Source: Synechococcales cyanobacterium C42_A2020_086
Lineage (GTDB): Bacteria; Cyanobacteriota; Cyanobacteriia; Elainellales; Elainellaceae
Assembly: GCA_015272325.1 (NCBI GenBank)
Contig: JACYLU010000009.1
Coordinates: 62,001-126,000, forward strand
Length of the DNA: 64,000 nt
Direction of reading: 5' to 3'
Shown: piece by piece, positions 53,415-63,087 of the stretch
Layout of the letters: the number at the start of each line of letters is the position of its first letter
Numbering within the stretch: position 1 is the stretch's first letter
Translations under genes and position numbers: made by a program
Notes under the pieces: model-generated
The model's database searches: none
What the model was told of the DNA's origin: nothing
The model's input: only the letters and a program-made list of their open reading frames with translations

Positions 53415-53594
53415 ACGCCCACACTGCCAGAATCTTCTCTAAATTCTAGGGCAGTCTCTGCCAACTCAGCCGGTGTCGCGACCGCTCCATCTCACCTATC
53501 TGAAACGGAAAAACCAGGAAAGCGTGTTCCCTGGCAGTGTGCAAATTGGTCACAGCCCAAACGTTAGTCTTTGAATCTAAAGACTAAAGTGATC

Positions 53595-53855
53595 CTAAAG
53601 GGTGCCTGTGTTGGTGAGTCCCAGAATCACGCCTGCACCCAGCACATGCCCCAGACAGGCAGCACCAATGAAGGCGGGCAAGCTCAGACCCGCAACATCG
53701 GAGATGACGGGGAGACTCGGCCCAACATTGGGGTATTTCACGGTCAGACGAGCAATCAGGATCGCGACAATGTTGCAAGCAATCATGATCAGCCCGATGG
53801 AAGGCGTCCAGTCGGGACTTCTAGAAACCACAGCGAGTAGCGTTGAAGTGAACAA
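53595..53855 (-). CDS. psaK: Photosystem I reaction centre subunit PsaK
   Basis: PsaK is a small membrane subunit at the edge of photosystem I that links antenna and core. The 86-residue protein has two membrane segments (about 20-40 and 58-82) and the family's ending GHVLGAGVILGLTNTGTL, with IMIACNIVAILIARLTVKYPNVG in the first. The start codon is a TTG: AAGGAGAG stands 6 nt before it, and no ATG or GTG in frame fits. The use of TTG for a highly expressed photosystem gene is unusual. It is alone on the minus strand. Confidence 0.93.
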   Translation of the reverse strand: MFTSTLLAVVSRSPDWTPSIGLIMIACNIVAILIARLTVKYPNVGPSLPVISDVAGLSLPAFIGAACLGHVLGAGVILGLTNTGTL

Positions 53856-53861
53856 GTGCGT

Positions 53862-53869
53862 CTCTCCTT
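53862..53869 (-). promoter_or_regulatory. Ribosome binding site of psaK
   Basis: AAGGAGAG (minus strand) lies 6 nt before a TTG. It is the main evidence that TTG is the psaK start codon. Confidence 0.75.
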
Positions 53870-54141
53870 AAAAAAACAATATGAACGTCGGTAAGATTGC
53901 AAACCTTAAGCTGCACTTCTACCAAAAAACGGAGTCACAGCGGTAACGATTGCATCAATAGTTTACGTTTTGTGCAATCTTGCGAACTATATTCCTGGAA
54001 GAGTTTCCGGCAAACTGAGAAGGAGAAATTGCCTTGAAATTGCCTTAATGATTTGACTTAGAGGTAGCCATTAGGAGTTCGGTGATGTTGCACATCGGGT
54101 ATTGATGTTTCGAGGAGTGCCAAGCAGCTACCAAATCAGCC

Positions 54142-54177
54142 CCCTATCTAGATCCCTATCTAGATCCCTATCTAGAA
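54142..54177. repeat. Three copies of a 12-bp repeat
   Basis: CCCTATCTAGAT occurs three times in a row (last copy ends in AA), between 30 and 65 bp before the ackA start. It lies in the reading frame that precedes the ATG but is unlikely to be translated. Confidence 0.9.
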
Positions 54178-54206
54178 CAGTACCCAGGAGTTCTATCGAG
54201 CAGCTT

Positions 54207-55439
54207 ATGAAAATTCTTGTGATGAACGCCGGATCCAGCAGCCAAAAAAGCTGCCTGTACGAGATCAGCGGAGAAACCCTGCCCGAGTCTCCTCCTGCTC
54301 CCCTCTGGGAAGCCCAGATCGACTGGACCCATCAGCAGAATGTGGCAGAAATGAAGATTAAGACTCTACAGGGTACGGTGCTCAAGCAGGAGGTGCCCTT
54401 TGCATCGCGCGATCCGGTTATCGCTCAGATGTTAGAAACCTTGTGGACAGGCGACACCCAAGTGATTGCCGCCCCCTCAGACATTGATCTGGTTGGGCAT
54501 CGGGTAGTCCACGGGGGGCACAAATATCGAGACAGCACCTGGATTACCCCCGAGGTGAAAGCTGAAATTGCGGATTTGGCAACGCTAGCCCCGGTGCATA
54601 ATCCGGTAAATCTCCAGGGCATTGAGTCCATTGAGCAAATGCTCAGCACCATCCGCCAAGTCGCTGTATTTGATACAGCCTTTCACGCCCGGATGCCCGA
54701 CGCGATGGCTCTGTATCCGGTACCTTACGAATGGTCAGAGAAGGGCATTCGTCGCTACGGCTTTCATGGCACTAGCCACCGCTATTGTGCTCAGCGAGCG
54801 GCCCAAATCCTCGGTCAGCCCCTGAAAGACCTACGCATTGTTACCTGCCACCTCGGCAATGGCTGCTCTCTGGCAGCTGTGCGCAACGGCTATAGCGTGA
54901 ATACTACGATGGGCTTCACTCCCCTTGATGGACTCATGATGGGCAACCGATCTGGCGCAGTGGATCCCAGCATTCTGATCTACCTGATGCGTGAAGCCGG
55001 GTACACTGCCGACGAGCTAGACCATACTCTCAATCAAGAATCGGGCTTGTTAGGTGTGTCCGGCGTCTCCAACGATCTGCGGCTGGTGATGCAGGCCATT
55101 GCAGCCGGCAACTCCCGCGCGCAGCTTGCCCTAGAGATGTATATCCAGCGGTTGCGCCAGTTCATCGGCAGCATGATTGCTAGCCTTGGCGGACTCGACG
55201 TGCTGGTATTTACCGCCGGCGTTGGAGAAAACGCTCCCCATATCCGAGCAGGTGCCTGTGAAGCCTTTGCTTATATGGGGTTGCAGGTAGATCCAGAGAA
55301 GAATGCCAGCTCTCCTCGCGATCAGGACATTGCTACCGCAAACTCCACGGTGCGAGTGCTGGTAATTCACACCCAGGAAGATTGGGCAATTGCCAAGGAG
55401 TGCTGGGAGCTTGCGCAAACAACCTCTCCTGACCGGTAA
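54207..55439 (+). CDS. ackA: Acetate kinase
   Basis: Acetate kinase converts acetyl phosphate and ADP to acetate and ATP. The protein is 410 aa from the ATG at 54207 (MKILVMNAGSSSQKSCLYEI); the open frame upstream is repeat-encoded and unlike the family. It has the ASKHA signatures MNAGSSS, GHRVVHGG, FDTAFHARMPDAMALYPVP, RRYGFHGTSHRYCAQRA, CHLGNGCSLAAV and VFTAGVGENAPHIRA. The product is complete. The partner gene pta is not next to it, unlike in many bacteria. rnhA follows 71 bp later in the same direction, with its own ATG. Confidence 0.97.
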   Translation: MKILVMNAGSSSQKSCLYEISGETLPESPPAPLWEAQIDWTHQQNVAEMKIKTLQGTVLKQEVPFASRDPVIAQMLETLWTGDTQVIAAPSDIDLVGHRVVHGGHKYRDSTWITPEVKAEIADLATLAPVHNPVNLQGIESIEQMLSTIRQVAVFDTAFHARMPDAMALYPVPYEWSEKGIRRYGFHGTSHRYCAQRAAQILGQPLKDLRIVTCHLGNGCSLAAVRNGYSVNTTMGFTPLDGLMMGNRSGAVDPSILIYLMREAGYTADELDHTLNQESGLLGVSGVSNDLRLVMQAIAAGNSRAQLALEMYIQRLRQFIGSMIASLGGLDVLVFTAGVGENAPHIRAGACEAFAYMGLQVDPEKNASSPRDQDIATANSTVRVLVIHTQEDWAIAKECWELAQTTSPDR

Positions 55440-55510
55440 TTCAGGCAACTCTGACCCCATTCGTGGCTTGCGCCTGCTATACTCAGTCGGCAGTTTGGTA
55501 ATCGACTGAA

Positions 55511-56395
55511 ATGACCCGAGCCAGAACCATCCAGAGCATTTATACCGACGGAGCCTGTTCCGGCAATCCGGGCGGTGGCGGTTGGGGCAACGTTATTTAC
55601 TTTAGCGACGGGTCAGTACAAGAACTTGGTGGAGCAGCCGCCCAAACCACAAACAACCGCATGGAGCTACAAGCTGCCATTGCTGCCCTAGAATTTCTGC
55701 TCGCGTCTCAGCAAACTGAACCGGTGACCCTATACACCGACAGCGAGTATGTCAAAAACGGCATCACGCGATGGGTAAAGGGTTGGAAGCAGAAAGGCTG
55801 GAAAACCTCGACAGGCAAGCCGGTGCTCAATCAGGACCTCTGGGAGTTGCTAGACCGACTGTACCAGCAGGTTAAACAGCGAACACCCATCCAGTGGCAG
55901 CATGTGCGGGGTCACTCTGGCGACGCGGGCAACGACCGCTGTGACGCGATTGCTCGGGCCTTTGCACTGGGTCAAACTCCGATTTTGCAACAGGCAACAA
56001 CGGTAGCAAAATCCGAGATCGCGCTGGAATTTGATCCTCACGCCACCAATCAGGTCGCTGCGGAGACGATACAATCCAGGGACAGCAATCTAAAAAATAC
56101 AGTGGGGGCAAACGTTGACTCGGTTATGGTAGATTCGACTGCGCCAGATGTTTCGGATGTGCCTCGCGAAGTCCGAGTGGCACAGCTGCGCAACATGGTA
56201 GAAACCCTGCACATGGCAGATGAAGTTGCTCGACAGGGATACTTGATTACCAGCTCCGAGCTGGCAGACTTAATGGATGTCAACGCCAGTGCAGTCACCA
56301 GTCGAGGCGACAACTGGGTTTGGCGCAACTGGGTTGTGTCCCGAGTGCGGCGCGAAGGCAACCAAATTCTCTGGCAGCTCGAGCGAGTGGATTAG
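55511..56395 (+). CDS. rnhA: Ribonuclease HI with extra C-terminal domain
   Basis: RNase HI cuts the RNA strand of RNA-DNA hybrids. Residues 1-150 form a complete enzyme with catalytic D13 (YTDGACSGNPG), E52 (NRMELQAA), D77 (LYTDSEYV) and D145 (NDRCDAIA), plus the basic protrusion (TRWVKGWKQKGWK). A linker of about 70 residues leads to a C-terminal domain (about 222-294: VAQLRNMVETLHMADEVARQ, ITSSELADLMDVNASAVTSR, NWVVSRVRREGNQILWQLE) that looks like a small helix-turn-helix unit. Classical RNase HI ends near 155 aa, so this is nearly twice that. The extra domain may guide it to DNA or a partner. Confidence 0.95.
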   Translation: MTRARTIQSIYTDGACSGNPGGGGWGNVIYFSDGSVQELGGAAAQTTNNRMELQAAIAALEFLLASQQTEPVTLYTDSEYVKNGITRWVKGWKQKGWKTSTGKPVLNQDLWELLDRLYQQVKQRTPIQWQHVRGHSGDAGNDRCDAIARAFALGQTPILQQATTVAKSEIALEFDPHATNQVAAETIQSRDSNLKNTVGANVDSVMVDSTAPDVSDVPREVRVAQLRNMVETLHMADEVARQGYLITSSELADLMDVNASAVTSRGDNWVWRNWVVSRVRREGNQILWQLERVD

Positions 56396-56420
56396 TGCTG
56401 GTCTCGCCGTCTAGAGCTGT

Positions 56421-57743
56421 CTAGATCCCTGATGCTGTGTCCGGAGGAGCCAAGGGCAGTTTGACGATAAACTCCGCACCTTCGTCCGGTTGGGATGTCA
56501 CTTCTAGCTGCCCTTGATGTTTCTCCACCACAATTTGCCAGGCAATGGATAGACCCAGCCCAGTTCCTTTACCAATGGGTTTAGTTGTGAATAGCGGCTC
56601 AAATAGGCGCGGCTGTACTGTTTCCGGGATGCCAATGCCATTGTCGGCAATGCGAATCACGACCCAATCTGCTTCCAGGGCGGTGGTGATCTGAATTTGA
56701 GGATCAACCGCGTTATGATGTTGCACCATCGACTCTTCCAGGGCATCAATGGCGTTGGCCAGGATGTTCATAAAGACTTGATTGAGCTGCCCCGGATAGC
56801 AGTAAATTTCAGGCAGATTGCCATAGTGCTTAATGACATTAATAGCAGGGCGTTCGCCTTTACCTTTCAGACGATGCTGAAGAATGAGGAGCGTGCTCTC
56901 TAGCCCTTGGTGGACATCAGCCAGCATCTGAATAGACTGATCAGACCGAGAGAATGTGCGCAGCGACACCGTTAGATTCTTGATCCGCTCGGTACCGAGG
57001 GTGATGGAGTTTAGGATTTTGGTAGTGTCCGCTAGGACAAATTCCAGATCAAGCTCCTCGATTGCCTGGGCCAGTCGAGGGGAGGGCTGGGGATATTCCT
57101 GTTGATAGAGCTGCACCAACTCCATCAAGCTAGCAATCGATTCCTGCAATGGCGCAATATTGCTCGCAATAAAATTAATCGGGTTGTTGATTTCATGCGC
57201 TATGCCCGCAATCAGTTCGCCTAGGGTAGACAATTTCTCCTGCTGTACAAGCTGAACTTGGGCTTGCTGCAGGGCGGCGGTCCGCTCACGGACTTGCTGC
57301 TCTAATGACTCGGTCAGGTGTCGCAGTTGGAGATGCACCTGCACCCGAGCCAGCACTTCTTGCTGCTCAAATGGTTTAGGAATGTAGTCTACTGCTCCGA
57401 GGGCAAACCCTTTCACTTTGCTATCACTATCCGCTAGAGCCGTGGTGAAGATCACCGGAATTGCCTGAGTTGCTGGATTTGCCTTCAAACGACGACAGGT
57501 TTCAAAGCCATCAATTCCGGGCATCTGCACATCGAGCAGAATCAGATCAGGAAGAGTTCGCTCGGCTTGAGCTAGAGCACTTTCTCCATCTACGGCTACC
57601 CGAAAGCGCAACCCAGCACTACTTAGGGCGGTAGATAGGATCGACAAATTTGTCGGATTGTCATCCACAATCAGGACAACGTCAGCCTTGGAGTCCGAAG
57701 ACACGGATGGAATAGGGGATGACAGGGATGACATATTCAACAT
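56421..57743 (-). CDS. Receiver-histidine kinase hybrid
   Basis: Soluble signalling protein of 440 aa. A receiver domain (about 20-140; phospho-acceptor Asp in LILLDVQMPG, Lys in IPKPFEQ) comes first, followed by a coiled coil (LEQQVRERTAALQQAQ), HisKA with phospho-His in GIAHEINNPINF and HATPase with NAIDALEE, IADNGIGIP and GKGTGLGLSIAW. This receiver-first layout is common in cyanobacteria; the receiver gates the kinase. A start three codons on (57734) is better spaced from an AGGAG. It follows the larger kinase gene by 64 bp and may form an operon with it. Confidence 0.94.
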   Translation of the reverse strand: MLNMSSLSSPIPSVSSDSKADVVLIVDDNPTNLSILSTALSSAGLRFRVAVDGESALAQAERTLPDLILLDVQMPGIDGFETCRRLKANPATQAIPVIFTTALADSDSKVKGFALGAVDYIPKPFEQQEVLARVQVHLQLRHLTESLEQQVRERTAALQQAQVQLVQQEKLSTLGELIAGIAHEINNPINFIASNIAPLQESIASLMELVQLYQQEYPQPSPRLAQAIEELDLEFVLADTTKILNSITLGTERIKNLTVSLRTFSRSDQSIQMLADVHQGLESTLLILQHRLKGKGERPAINVIKHYGNLPEIYCYPGQLNQVFMNILANAIDALEESMVQHHNAVDPQIQITTALEADWVVIRIADNGIGIPETVQPRLFEPLFTTKPIGKGTGLGLSIAWQIVVEKHQGQLEVTSQPDEGAEFIVKLPLAPPDTASGI

Positions 57744-57807
57744 GCTCCTGGCTTAAAAAAACGGGGGCAACGCTGGCTCTTCAACGTGCGTTTATGATGC
57801 ATCGAGT

Positions 57808-60594
57808 TTATTCTTGGACATGAGATGGCTGAATCAATTGGTCCAGCAGGCTATCTAGACGCTTGAGCTGAAAATGACGGGTGTACTGAGTAAGCTGCTG
57901 AGCAAAAGGAACCAACGGTGGCTCAGCCGCTAACTGTTGAGCAATATCGAGGATGGCTTGAATATCGCCGTCGCGGGTTAAACGGCGAAGCTCCTGCAAA
58001 ATCGCCGGTTCGGGAGCTATCATTGGCGGCACAGGCTCGGCGGGCGTTGGGGACGAGGGCCCAATGGAGTCGGTTGAAGTGGAATAGCGCCATTCTAGGG
58101 GCAGTACCTGTTGCAGCAAGTGCAGTAGAGTGGCTGCCTCCACTGGTTTCGGCAAAAAAGCCTTGGCTCCGGCATCAATACTTTGATCGTAATCCGTTTC
58201 AAACACACTCGCTGATGAGGCAATCACCGGAATAGAGTGCAACGTTGCCGACTGCTGCAGTTGCTGCATGAACTCGAACCCATTCATACCTGGCATCAAT
58301 AGATCCGTGATGATCACATCGGGGGAATGCGCCTCGGCTTGGACTAGCCCTTCTTCGCCGTCACTCGCTTCAATTACTCGAAAGCCAAGTGGTTCCAGGA
58401 GGTTCACAATCACAGATCGGTTTTCCCAGCGATCGTCTACCACGAGAAGCGTGTAGGGGGGACCCGAATAGCCGATCACCATTTTCTGAGTCAGCGGATC
58501 AACGGAAATGGCCCACTCCTGCGCTGCAGCCAAGTCTACCTCAAACCAGAAGCGACTCCCGTGACCCGGTTCACTCTCCACTTCTATTTGGCTATTCATC
58601 AGCGAAACAATTTTTTGGCTAATGGCTAGCCCCAATCCGGTGCCTTCGGCACGCTGCTGCCGATCGCCCACCTGTTCAAACGGCAGGAAGATGGTTTGCA
58701 GTTGCTCTGCTGTCATTCCTACGCCTGTATCGATGACTTCAAATCGCAGGCGATGCTGCCCTAAGGGGGCTGAGGTGGCCCGAGCAACGCGAAAGCAAAC
58801 GCTGCCTTGTTCAGTAAATTTAATGGCATTTCCCAGCAAATTCAGCAGCACTTGCCGCAGGCGCTTTTCGTCTGCTCGTACACTAATAGGCAAATCAGGG
58901 TCGAGCTGAACGGAAAACGCCAGACACTTTTGCTCAGCCCGAATGCGGCATATCTCGGTTACGCTTTCTAGAAACGCCAGCAGGTAAAAATCCACTGGAT
59001 AGAGTTCTAGCTTGCGAGCTTCGATTTTAGCCAGGTCGAGGATGTCATTAATTAAGGTCAGCAAATGAGAGCCACACTGCTGGATGACGTTCACTCCTTG
59101 CTGCCCCTTGTCGGTTAGCGGTTCTGTGCGCTGCAAAATTTGGGCATAGCCGAGGATGCCGTTTAGAGGGGTGCGCAACTCGTGGCTCATATTTGCTAAA
59201 AATTCGCTCTTGGCCTGATTGGCTGCATCGGCGGCGTCCTTAGCGTCTTTCAGTTCAGCAGTGCGTTGTTCGACTCGCTGCTCTAGCTCCAGATTGGACT
59301 GCTCCAGGGCAGTGAAGGAGTCCTGCAACTGTTGGGCCATGCGGTTAAAAGAGTTTGCCAGCAGCCCCAGCTCATGCACCTGCGATTCCTGCACCTGCTG
59401 ATTCCAGTGACCTGCCGCAATAGCCTCCGAGGCTCGGTTCAACCGCAGAATCGGTCGAGCAATCCAGCGAGAGGTATAAATTCCCAGCAGCGTAGCAATG
59501 CCAAGCGCCGCCAAACACAGCAGCATCGTGGTTTCCCGGTTGGCCTTGACTTGAGCCATGAAGTCGGACTCAGGCACGGTTACCACCACCAGCCAATCTA
59601 GCCCATAATCGTCGCGCCACGGCGCTACCTGCACAAATTGCCGCTGGTTATTCAGGCTAAAGTCTAGTTGCTGACTCTGCTGGATGTGGTCTAGGGAGCC
59701 AAAGTGAGTCATGAGATATTCGGCGGTTTCGCGCACAAAGACATCACGGCTGTTAGTCGCAGCGAGTCGCTGGGCTTTTCCGTCCGTTTGGGTGTAAGGC
59801 GGATCAGGATCTGAACTAGCAACGAGTAAGCCATTCCGCTCCAGGATGAATGTGCGACTCGAGGGACTAGCCTGAATCTGCCTCAGAAAATCGCTGATCT
59901 GCGTCAGCCGTTGATCGATTGAAGCAACGCCAATTAAGCGCTGGTTCTCGTCATAGACCGGATGGGAAATCGAGATGGACAGCGGATAGGGAGGGTAGTC
60001 CCAGTTGTAGATGTCCGTCCAGGTCGGTCTTCCAGTTTGCACCACCTGCTCGTACCAAGCGGTCGTTTGAAAGGGGTATTCCGCCGGCGGAAAGGCTTGC
60101 TTGCCCCGATTGCCCTGGTCGTCGGTTTCGTAGAGCCGCACGAGGTTGTCCTGGTAGAGCGTCGGCTCGATCCACTCGATAAAAATCCGCTCATCATCCG
60201 GCAGACGACCGGAGCCAATATAGGTGCCGTTTGTTAACCCCAACAGCACATAGCCAAAATCGAAAGCCTGAGCCTGCTGCCAGAAGAAGCGCCCCACGGA
60301 CTCTCGATCGCGTGGGTCAATTAGCCGTGCGGTTAGCGTGCGGGCATTCACGGCATTGACTCGAACAGCGGTCGTTAGATAGTCATCGAGGTGCTGTTCA
60401 ATGCGGTCGCCAACTTCACGGCGCAGCTGAGAAGCTACATGATTAACAGCCTTCTGCCCATTGCGAAATGACAGATAGCCGACTAGCCCAACGGCTGCAA
60501 AAATTTGCAACACAAACGGAACGACCAAAATCGCACGGAGTGGCAGCTTGTGCAAGCGGTTGGCTTGTGCCTTCTGTGCCGGTGGAACAACCAT
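57808..60594 (-). CDS. Membrane hybrid histidine kinase with Cache sensor
   Basis: Sensor kinase of 928 aa. Segments in order: membrane helix (about 22-45), a dCache-type extracytoplasmic sensor (about 50-335), second membrane helix (about 352-372), HAMP (about 373-426), coiled coil, HisKA with phospho-His in [15 protein letters not shown], HATPase with NAIKFTEQG and [12 protein letters not shown], a receiver with Asp in [12 protein letters not shown], and a helical C-terminal segment of about 70 residues that could be a small phosphotransfer or output unit. The ligand is unknown; Cache domains usually bind small metabolites. It lies 64 bp before the second kinase. Confidence 0.95.
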   Translation of the reverse strand: MVVPPAQKAQANRLHKLPLRAILVVPFVLQIFAAVGLVGYLSFRNGQKAVNHVASQLRREVGDRIEQHLDDYLTTAVRVNAVNARTLTARLIDPRDRESVGRFFWQQAQAFDFGYVLLGLTNGTYIGSGRLPDDERIFIEWIEPTLYQDNLVRLYETDDQGNRGKQAFPPAEYPFQTTAWYEQVVQTGRPTWTDIYNWDYPPYPLSISISHPVYDENQRLIGVASIDQRLTQISDFLRQIQASPSSRTFILERNGLLVASSDPDPPYTQTDGKAQRLAATNSRDVFVRETAEYLMTHFGSLDHIQQSQQLDFSLNNQRQFVQVAPWRDDYGLDWLVVVTVPESDFMAQVKANRETTMLLCLAALGIATLLGIYTSRWIARPILRLNRASEAIAAGHWNQQVQESQVHELGLLANSFNRMAQQLQDSFTALEQSNLELEQRVEQRTAELKDAKDAADAANQAKSEFLANMSHELRTPLNGILGYAQILQRTEPLTDKGQQGVNVIQQCGSHLLTLINDILDLAKIEARKLELYPVDFYLLAFLESVTEICRIRAEQKCLAFSVQLDPDLPISVRADEKRLRQVLLNLLGNAIKFTEQGSVCFRVARATSAPLGQHRLRFEVIDTGVGMTAEQLQTIFLPFEQVGDRQQRAEGTGLGLAISQKIVSLMNSQIEVESEPGHGSRFWFEVDLAAAQEWAISVDPLTQKMVIGYSGPPYTLLVVDDRWENRSVIVNLLEPLGFRVIEASDGEEGLVQAEAHSPDVIITDLLMPGMNGFEFMQQLQQSATLHSIPVIASSASVFETDYDQSIDAGAKAFLPKPVEAATLLHLLQQVLPLEWRYSTSTDSIGPSSPTPAEPVPPMIAPEPAILQELRRLTRDGDIQAILDIAQQLAAEPPLVPFAQQLTQYTRHFQLKRLDSLLDQLIQPSHVQE

Positions 60595-61309
60595 GGGTCC
60601 GAAGCCAATCTGGTAAGACAGGTGCAGTTATGGTCAGTGTTCCCAAATCCTGACCTGCTTGAGTCAAGTTCGCACTTAGCCACTCCAATCTTGCGAAGAC
60701 ATCGTTTGGGGGACAGCGGGATGCTAAACTCTAGCGATTGCTCAAAAGGCAATTTTACCAGGGCCTAGCATTTGCAGTGACTCTGGCTCGGGTTTTCTCC
60801 TGGCTTTGCCTTTTCCCCTACTGATCAATCCTCCCAATAAGATCTCGATGATTTGCCGATGATTCATGAACTCCTGAAATACTGTCCCCAGATTTGAAAT
60901 TTTATGGCATCCTAGACGCAACATCTAGCCCACTACCGAGGACAATGTCCAGGACTCCCACTAGATGAAGAGGTAGAGGAAAAACCAGTGCAGAAAGATA
61001 GAGTCTGCGGCTGGCGGGAGAGCCGAATGGCTCTGCTGAGTTCTGGGAGGGCTGGGTTTCTGAAACTGAGCCGCTGAGAATTGCTGCCTGGGCCGACTGG
61101 TCAGTCTGGGTGAGCTAGATTACCCTGCTAGCAATGGAGCCGTAGTTACGTTTTATTACATTAAGAATGTATAAAAACTAGTTAACAAGTTGAGCATCTA
61201 GGTCTAGGGTGATTTCGCTTCTGGCTGGGATTGCCGAGATGCAGGTTGGAGGAACCGTTCGTTCGTTGAGTCCTTGTGGGATCATTGGCAACTAGGGTCG
61301 AGGTGAGCA
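60595..61309. other. Long intergenic region upstream of dnaA
   Basis: A 715-bp spacer between divergent kinase and dnaA genes. I searched it for DnaA boxes (TTATCCACA and close variants) on both strands and saw none, so it is not recognised as an origin. An AT-rich stretch around 61150-61190 with a small inverted repeat may be the dnaA promoter. A short minus-strand frame at 60742-60924 has no ribosome site and is not called a gene. Confidence 0.55.
61157..61171. promoter_or_regulatory. Inverted repeat in the probable dnaA promoter
   Basis: TACATT and AATGTA flank AAG, followed at once by TATAAA (61170-61175), a possible -10 box. It lies about 140 bp before the dnaA GTG start. It could be an operator. 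Confidence 0.4.
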
Positions 61310-62698
61310 GTGGAAACTAGCCTGGAGAATTTTTGGAATCAGGTTTTGGAGCGGTTGCAGCTCCAGCTCAGTCGGCCGACGTTTGAAACCTGGATCAAAT
61401 CGGCGTCTGCCGAGCGGCTCGACGAAACAACACTGATCATCTGTACGCCTAATCCGTTTGCGCGCAACTGGCTGCAAAAGTACTATGTCAAGACGATTGC
61501 TGATGTCGCCCAAGAAATCCTAGGACGCCCTGTTGAAATTCATATCACGGTGAAACCGGGAGCCGAGCTAGATGGCACCATCACCCCGACTGACATGCTG
61601 TGGCCGCTTCCTGCCGAGGTCCCTGCTGCCGGACCGAGCACAGCTCGCCTACGACAGACGGAACTCAACCCGAAGTACGTTTTTTCCCGCTTTGTGGTGG
61701 GCGCTAATAATCGCATGGCTCATGCGGCGTCGCTGGCGGTAGCTGAATCTCCGGGGCGCGAGTTCAACCCCCTGTTTCTCTGCGGTGGAGTGGGGTTGGG
61801 CAAAACCCATCTGATGCAGGCGATCGGTCATTACCGGCTGGAAATTGACCCCAATTCCCGCATTTTCTATGTCTCCACTGAACAGTTCACCAATGATCTG
61901 ATTTCCGCCATCCGCAAAGATAGTATGCAGAGCTTTCGCGAGCACTACCGCGCTGTGGATGTGCTGTTGGTGGACGATATCCAGTTCATCGAGGGCAAGG
62001 AATATACCCAGGAAGAGTTTTTCCACACCTTTAATACTCTGCATGAGGCAGGTAAACAGGTGGTGCTGGCTTCAGATCGCCCACCAAACCACATTCCGCG
62101 ACTGCAAGAACGGCTCTGCTCGCGTTTCTCCATGGGCTTGATTGCCGATATCCAGCCACCCGATCTCGAAACCCGAATGGCGATTTTGCAAAAGAAAGCT
62201 GAATACGAAAATATGCGGCTGCCACGCGAGGTGATTGAATACATTGCTTCTAGCTACACCTCTAATATTCGAGAATTAGAAGGGGCCCTCATTCGAGCAG
62301 TAGCCTATGTATCAATTTCGGGACTGCCCATGACGGTGGACAATATTTCGCCGGTGCTGAATCCACCGAGCGACCAAGTTGAAGCCTCTCCCGAAACGGT
62401 GATTAATGCGGTGTCTGAAACGTTTGGTGTATCAATTGAAGATTTGAAAGGCAGCTCGCGACGACGGGAAATCAGCGTGGCCCGGCAGATTGGTATGTAT
62501 CTGATGCGTCAACACACTGATCTGAGCCTGCCTAAGATTGGTGAAGTGTTTGGCGGCAAAGACCACACGACGGTGATGTATAGCTGCGAGAAAATTGCTC
62601 AGCAAAAGGAAACCGATCCCGAACTGGCTAGAAACCTGCGGCAGTTGAGCGATCGGATCAGCGTATCGAGCCAAACGCAAAATCAGCCACGCCGTTGA
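61310..62698 (+). CDS. dnaA: Chromosomal replication initiator protein DnaA
   Basis: DnaA of 462 aa, starting at a GTG preceded by GAGGTGAG. Domain I covers 1-84, a short linker follows, the AAA+ domain about 120-335 has Walker A GGVGLGKT (about 159-166) and Walker B LLVDDIQF (D222-D223), and domain IV about 365-450 holds the DnaA signature [15 protein letters not shown]. All catalytic features are present. In several cyanobacteria the gene is not at the origin, and here no DnaA boxes were noticed around it and dnaN is not next to it. Confidence 0.98.
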   Translation: METSLENFWNQVLERLQLQLSRPTFETWIKSASAERLDETTLIICTPNPFARNWLQKYYVKTIADVAQEILGRPVEIHITVKPGAELDGTITPTDMLWPLPAEVPAAGPSTARLRQTELNPKYVFSRFVVGANNRMAHAASLAVAESPGREFNPLFLCGGVGLGKTHLMQAIGHYRLEIDPNSRIFYVSTEQFTNDLISAIRKDSMQSFREHYRAVDVLLVDDIQFIEGKEYTQEEFFHTFNTLHEAGKQVVLASDRPPNHIPRLQERLCSRFSMGLIADIQPPDLETRMAILQKKAEYENMRLPREVIEYIASSYTSNIRELEGALIRAVAYVSISGLPMTVDNISPVLNPPSDQVEASPETVINAVSETFGVSIEDLKGSSRRREISVARQIGMYLMRQHTDLSLPKIGEVFGGKDHTTVMYSCEKIAQQKETDPELARNLRQLSDRISVSSQTQNQPRR

Positions 62699-63087
62699 GT
62701 GGCTTTCCCTTGTCGCGAGTTAGCGAATTCTTTATTTACATGTCTTTTGTATTGACAAATCAGTAAATAAATTGCTAGCAACGAATCAGTGTCATCTAGG
62801 GCACTGCAAAAATGTAGTGAAAGCAAAATAATAAATTGAAGATTGGCGCGCTGGCTGCGTGCGCTATCAGGGGAGCGAGACCATTCCAGATGAGCTTGAT
62901 GTTGCTAATACCTGTTACTGATATCCAGGTAGTGCAGGTTGTGGCTGGTGCCAGTTAGCGACAACGTGAATGGTGGAGACATCTAAGCTCTATTTCTTAA
63001 CCTTTGCTTATTGGGACAATCTTAAAGTCCTGGTTAAATATAGAGGCAAAGGTGTGGTGTGACCAGAGGCACGGCTCTGAGTAGTGT
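62699..63087. other. Intergenic region after dnaA
   Basis: A 389-bp spacer. It starts with an AT-rich region containing a 9-bp-arm inverted repeat (TTTATTTAC at 62731-62739 and GTAAATAAA at 62763-62771) and a TTGACA at 62752-62757 between the arms, which could be part of the promoter for the next gene. No DnaA boxes or RNA gene were recognised. Confidence 0.55.
62731..62771. promoter_or_regulatory. AT-rich inverted repeat downstream of dnaA
   Basis: Arms of 9 bp (TTTATTTAC and GTAAATAAA) are separated by 23 bp. The spacer contains TTGACA. No T-run of terminator type follows. It may be a regulatory site for the gene at 63088 or a cruciform-prone element. Confidence 0.4.

Larger units (their letters stand above)
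53856..54206. other. Intergenic region between divergent psaK and ackA
   Basis: A 351-bp spacer. It includes the psaK ribosome site (53862-53869) and a 12-bp triple repeat (54142-54177) before ackA. Its middle is AT-rich. No RNA gene was seen. Confidence 0.55.

Noticed and set aside
53571-53871. Plus-strand frames opposite psaK
   Set aside because: Antisense to a clear PsaK sequence and without any family resemblance.
60742-60924. Short minus-strand frame upstream of dnaA
   Set aside because: No ribosome binding site, no recognisable domain, and composition like the surrounding spacer.
60595-61309. Replication origin next to dnaA
   Set aside because: No DnaA boxes were seen on either strand.
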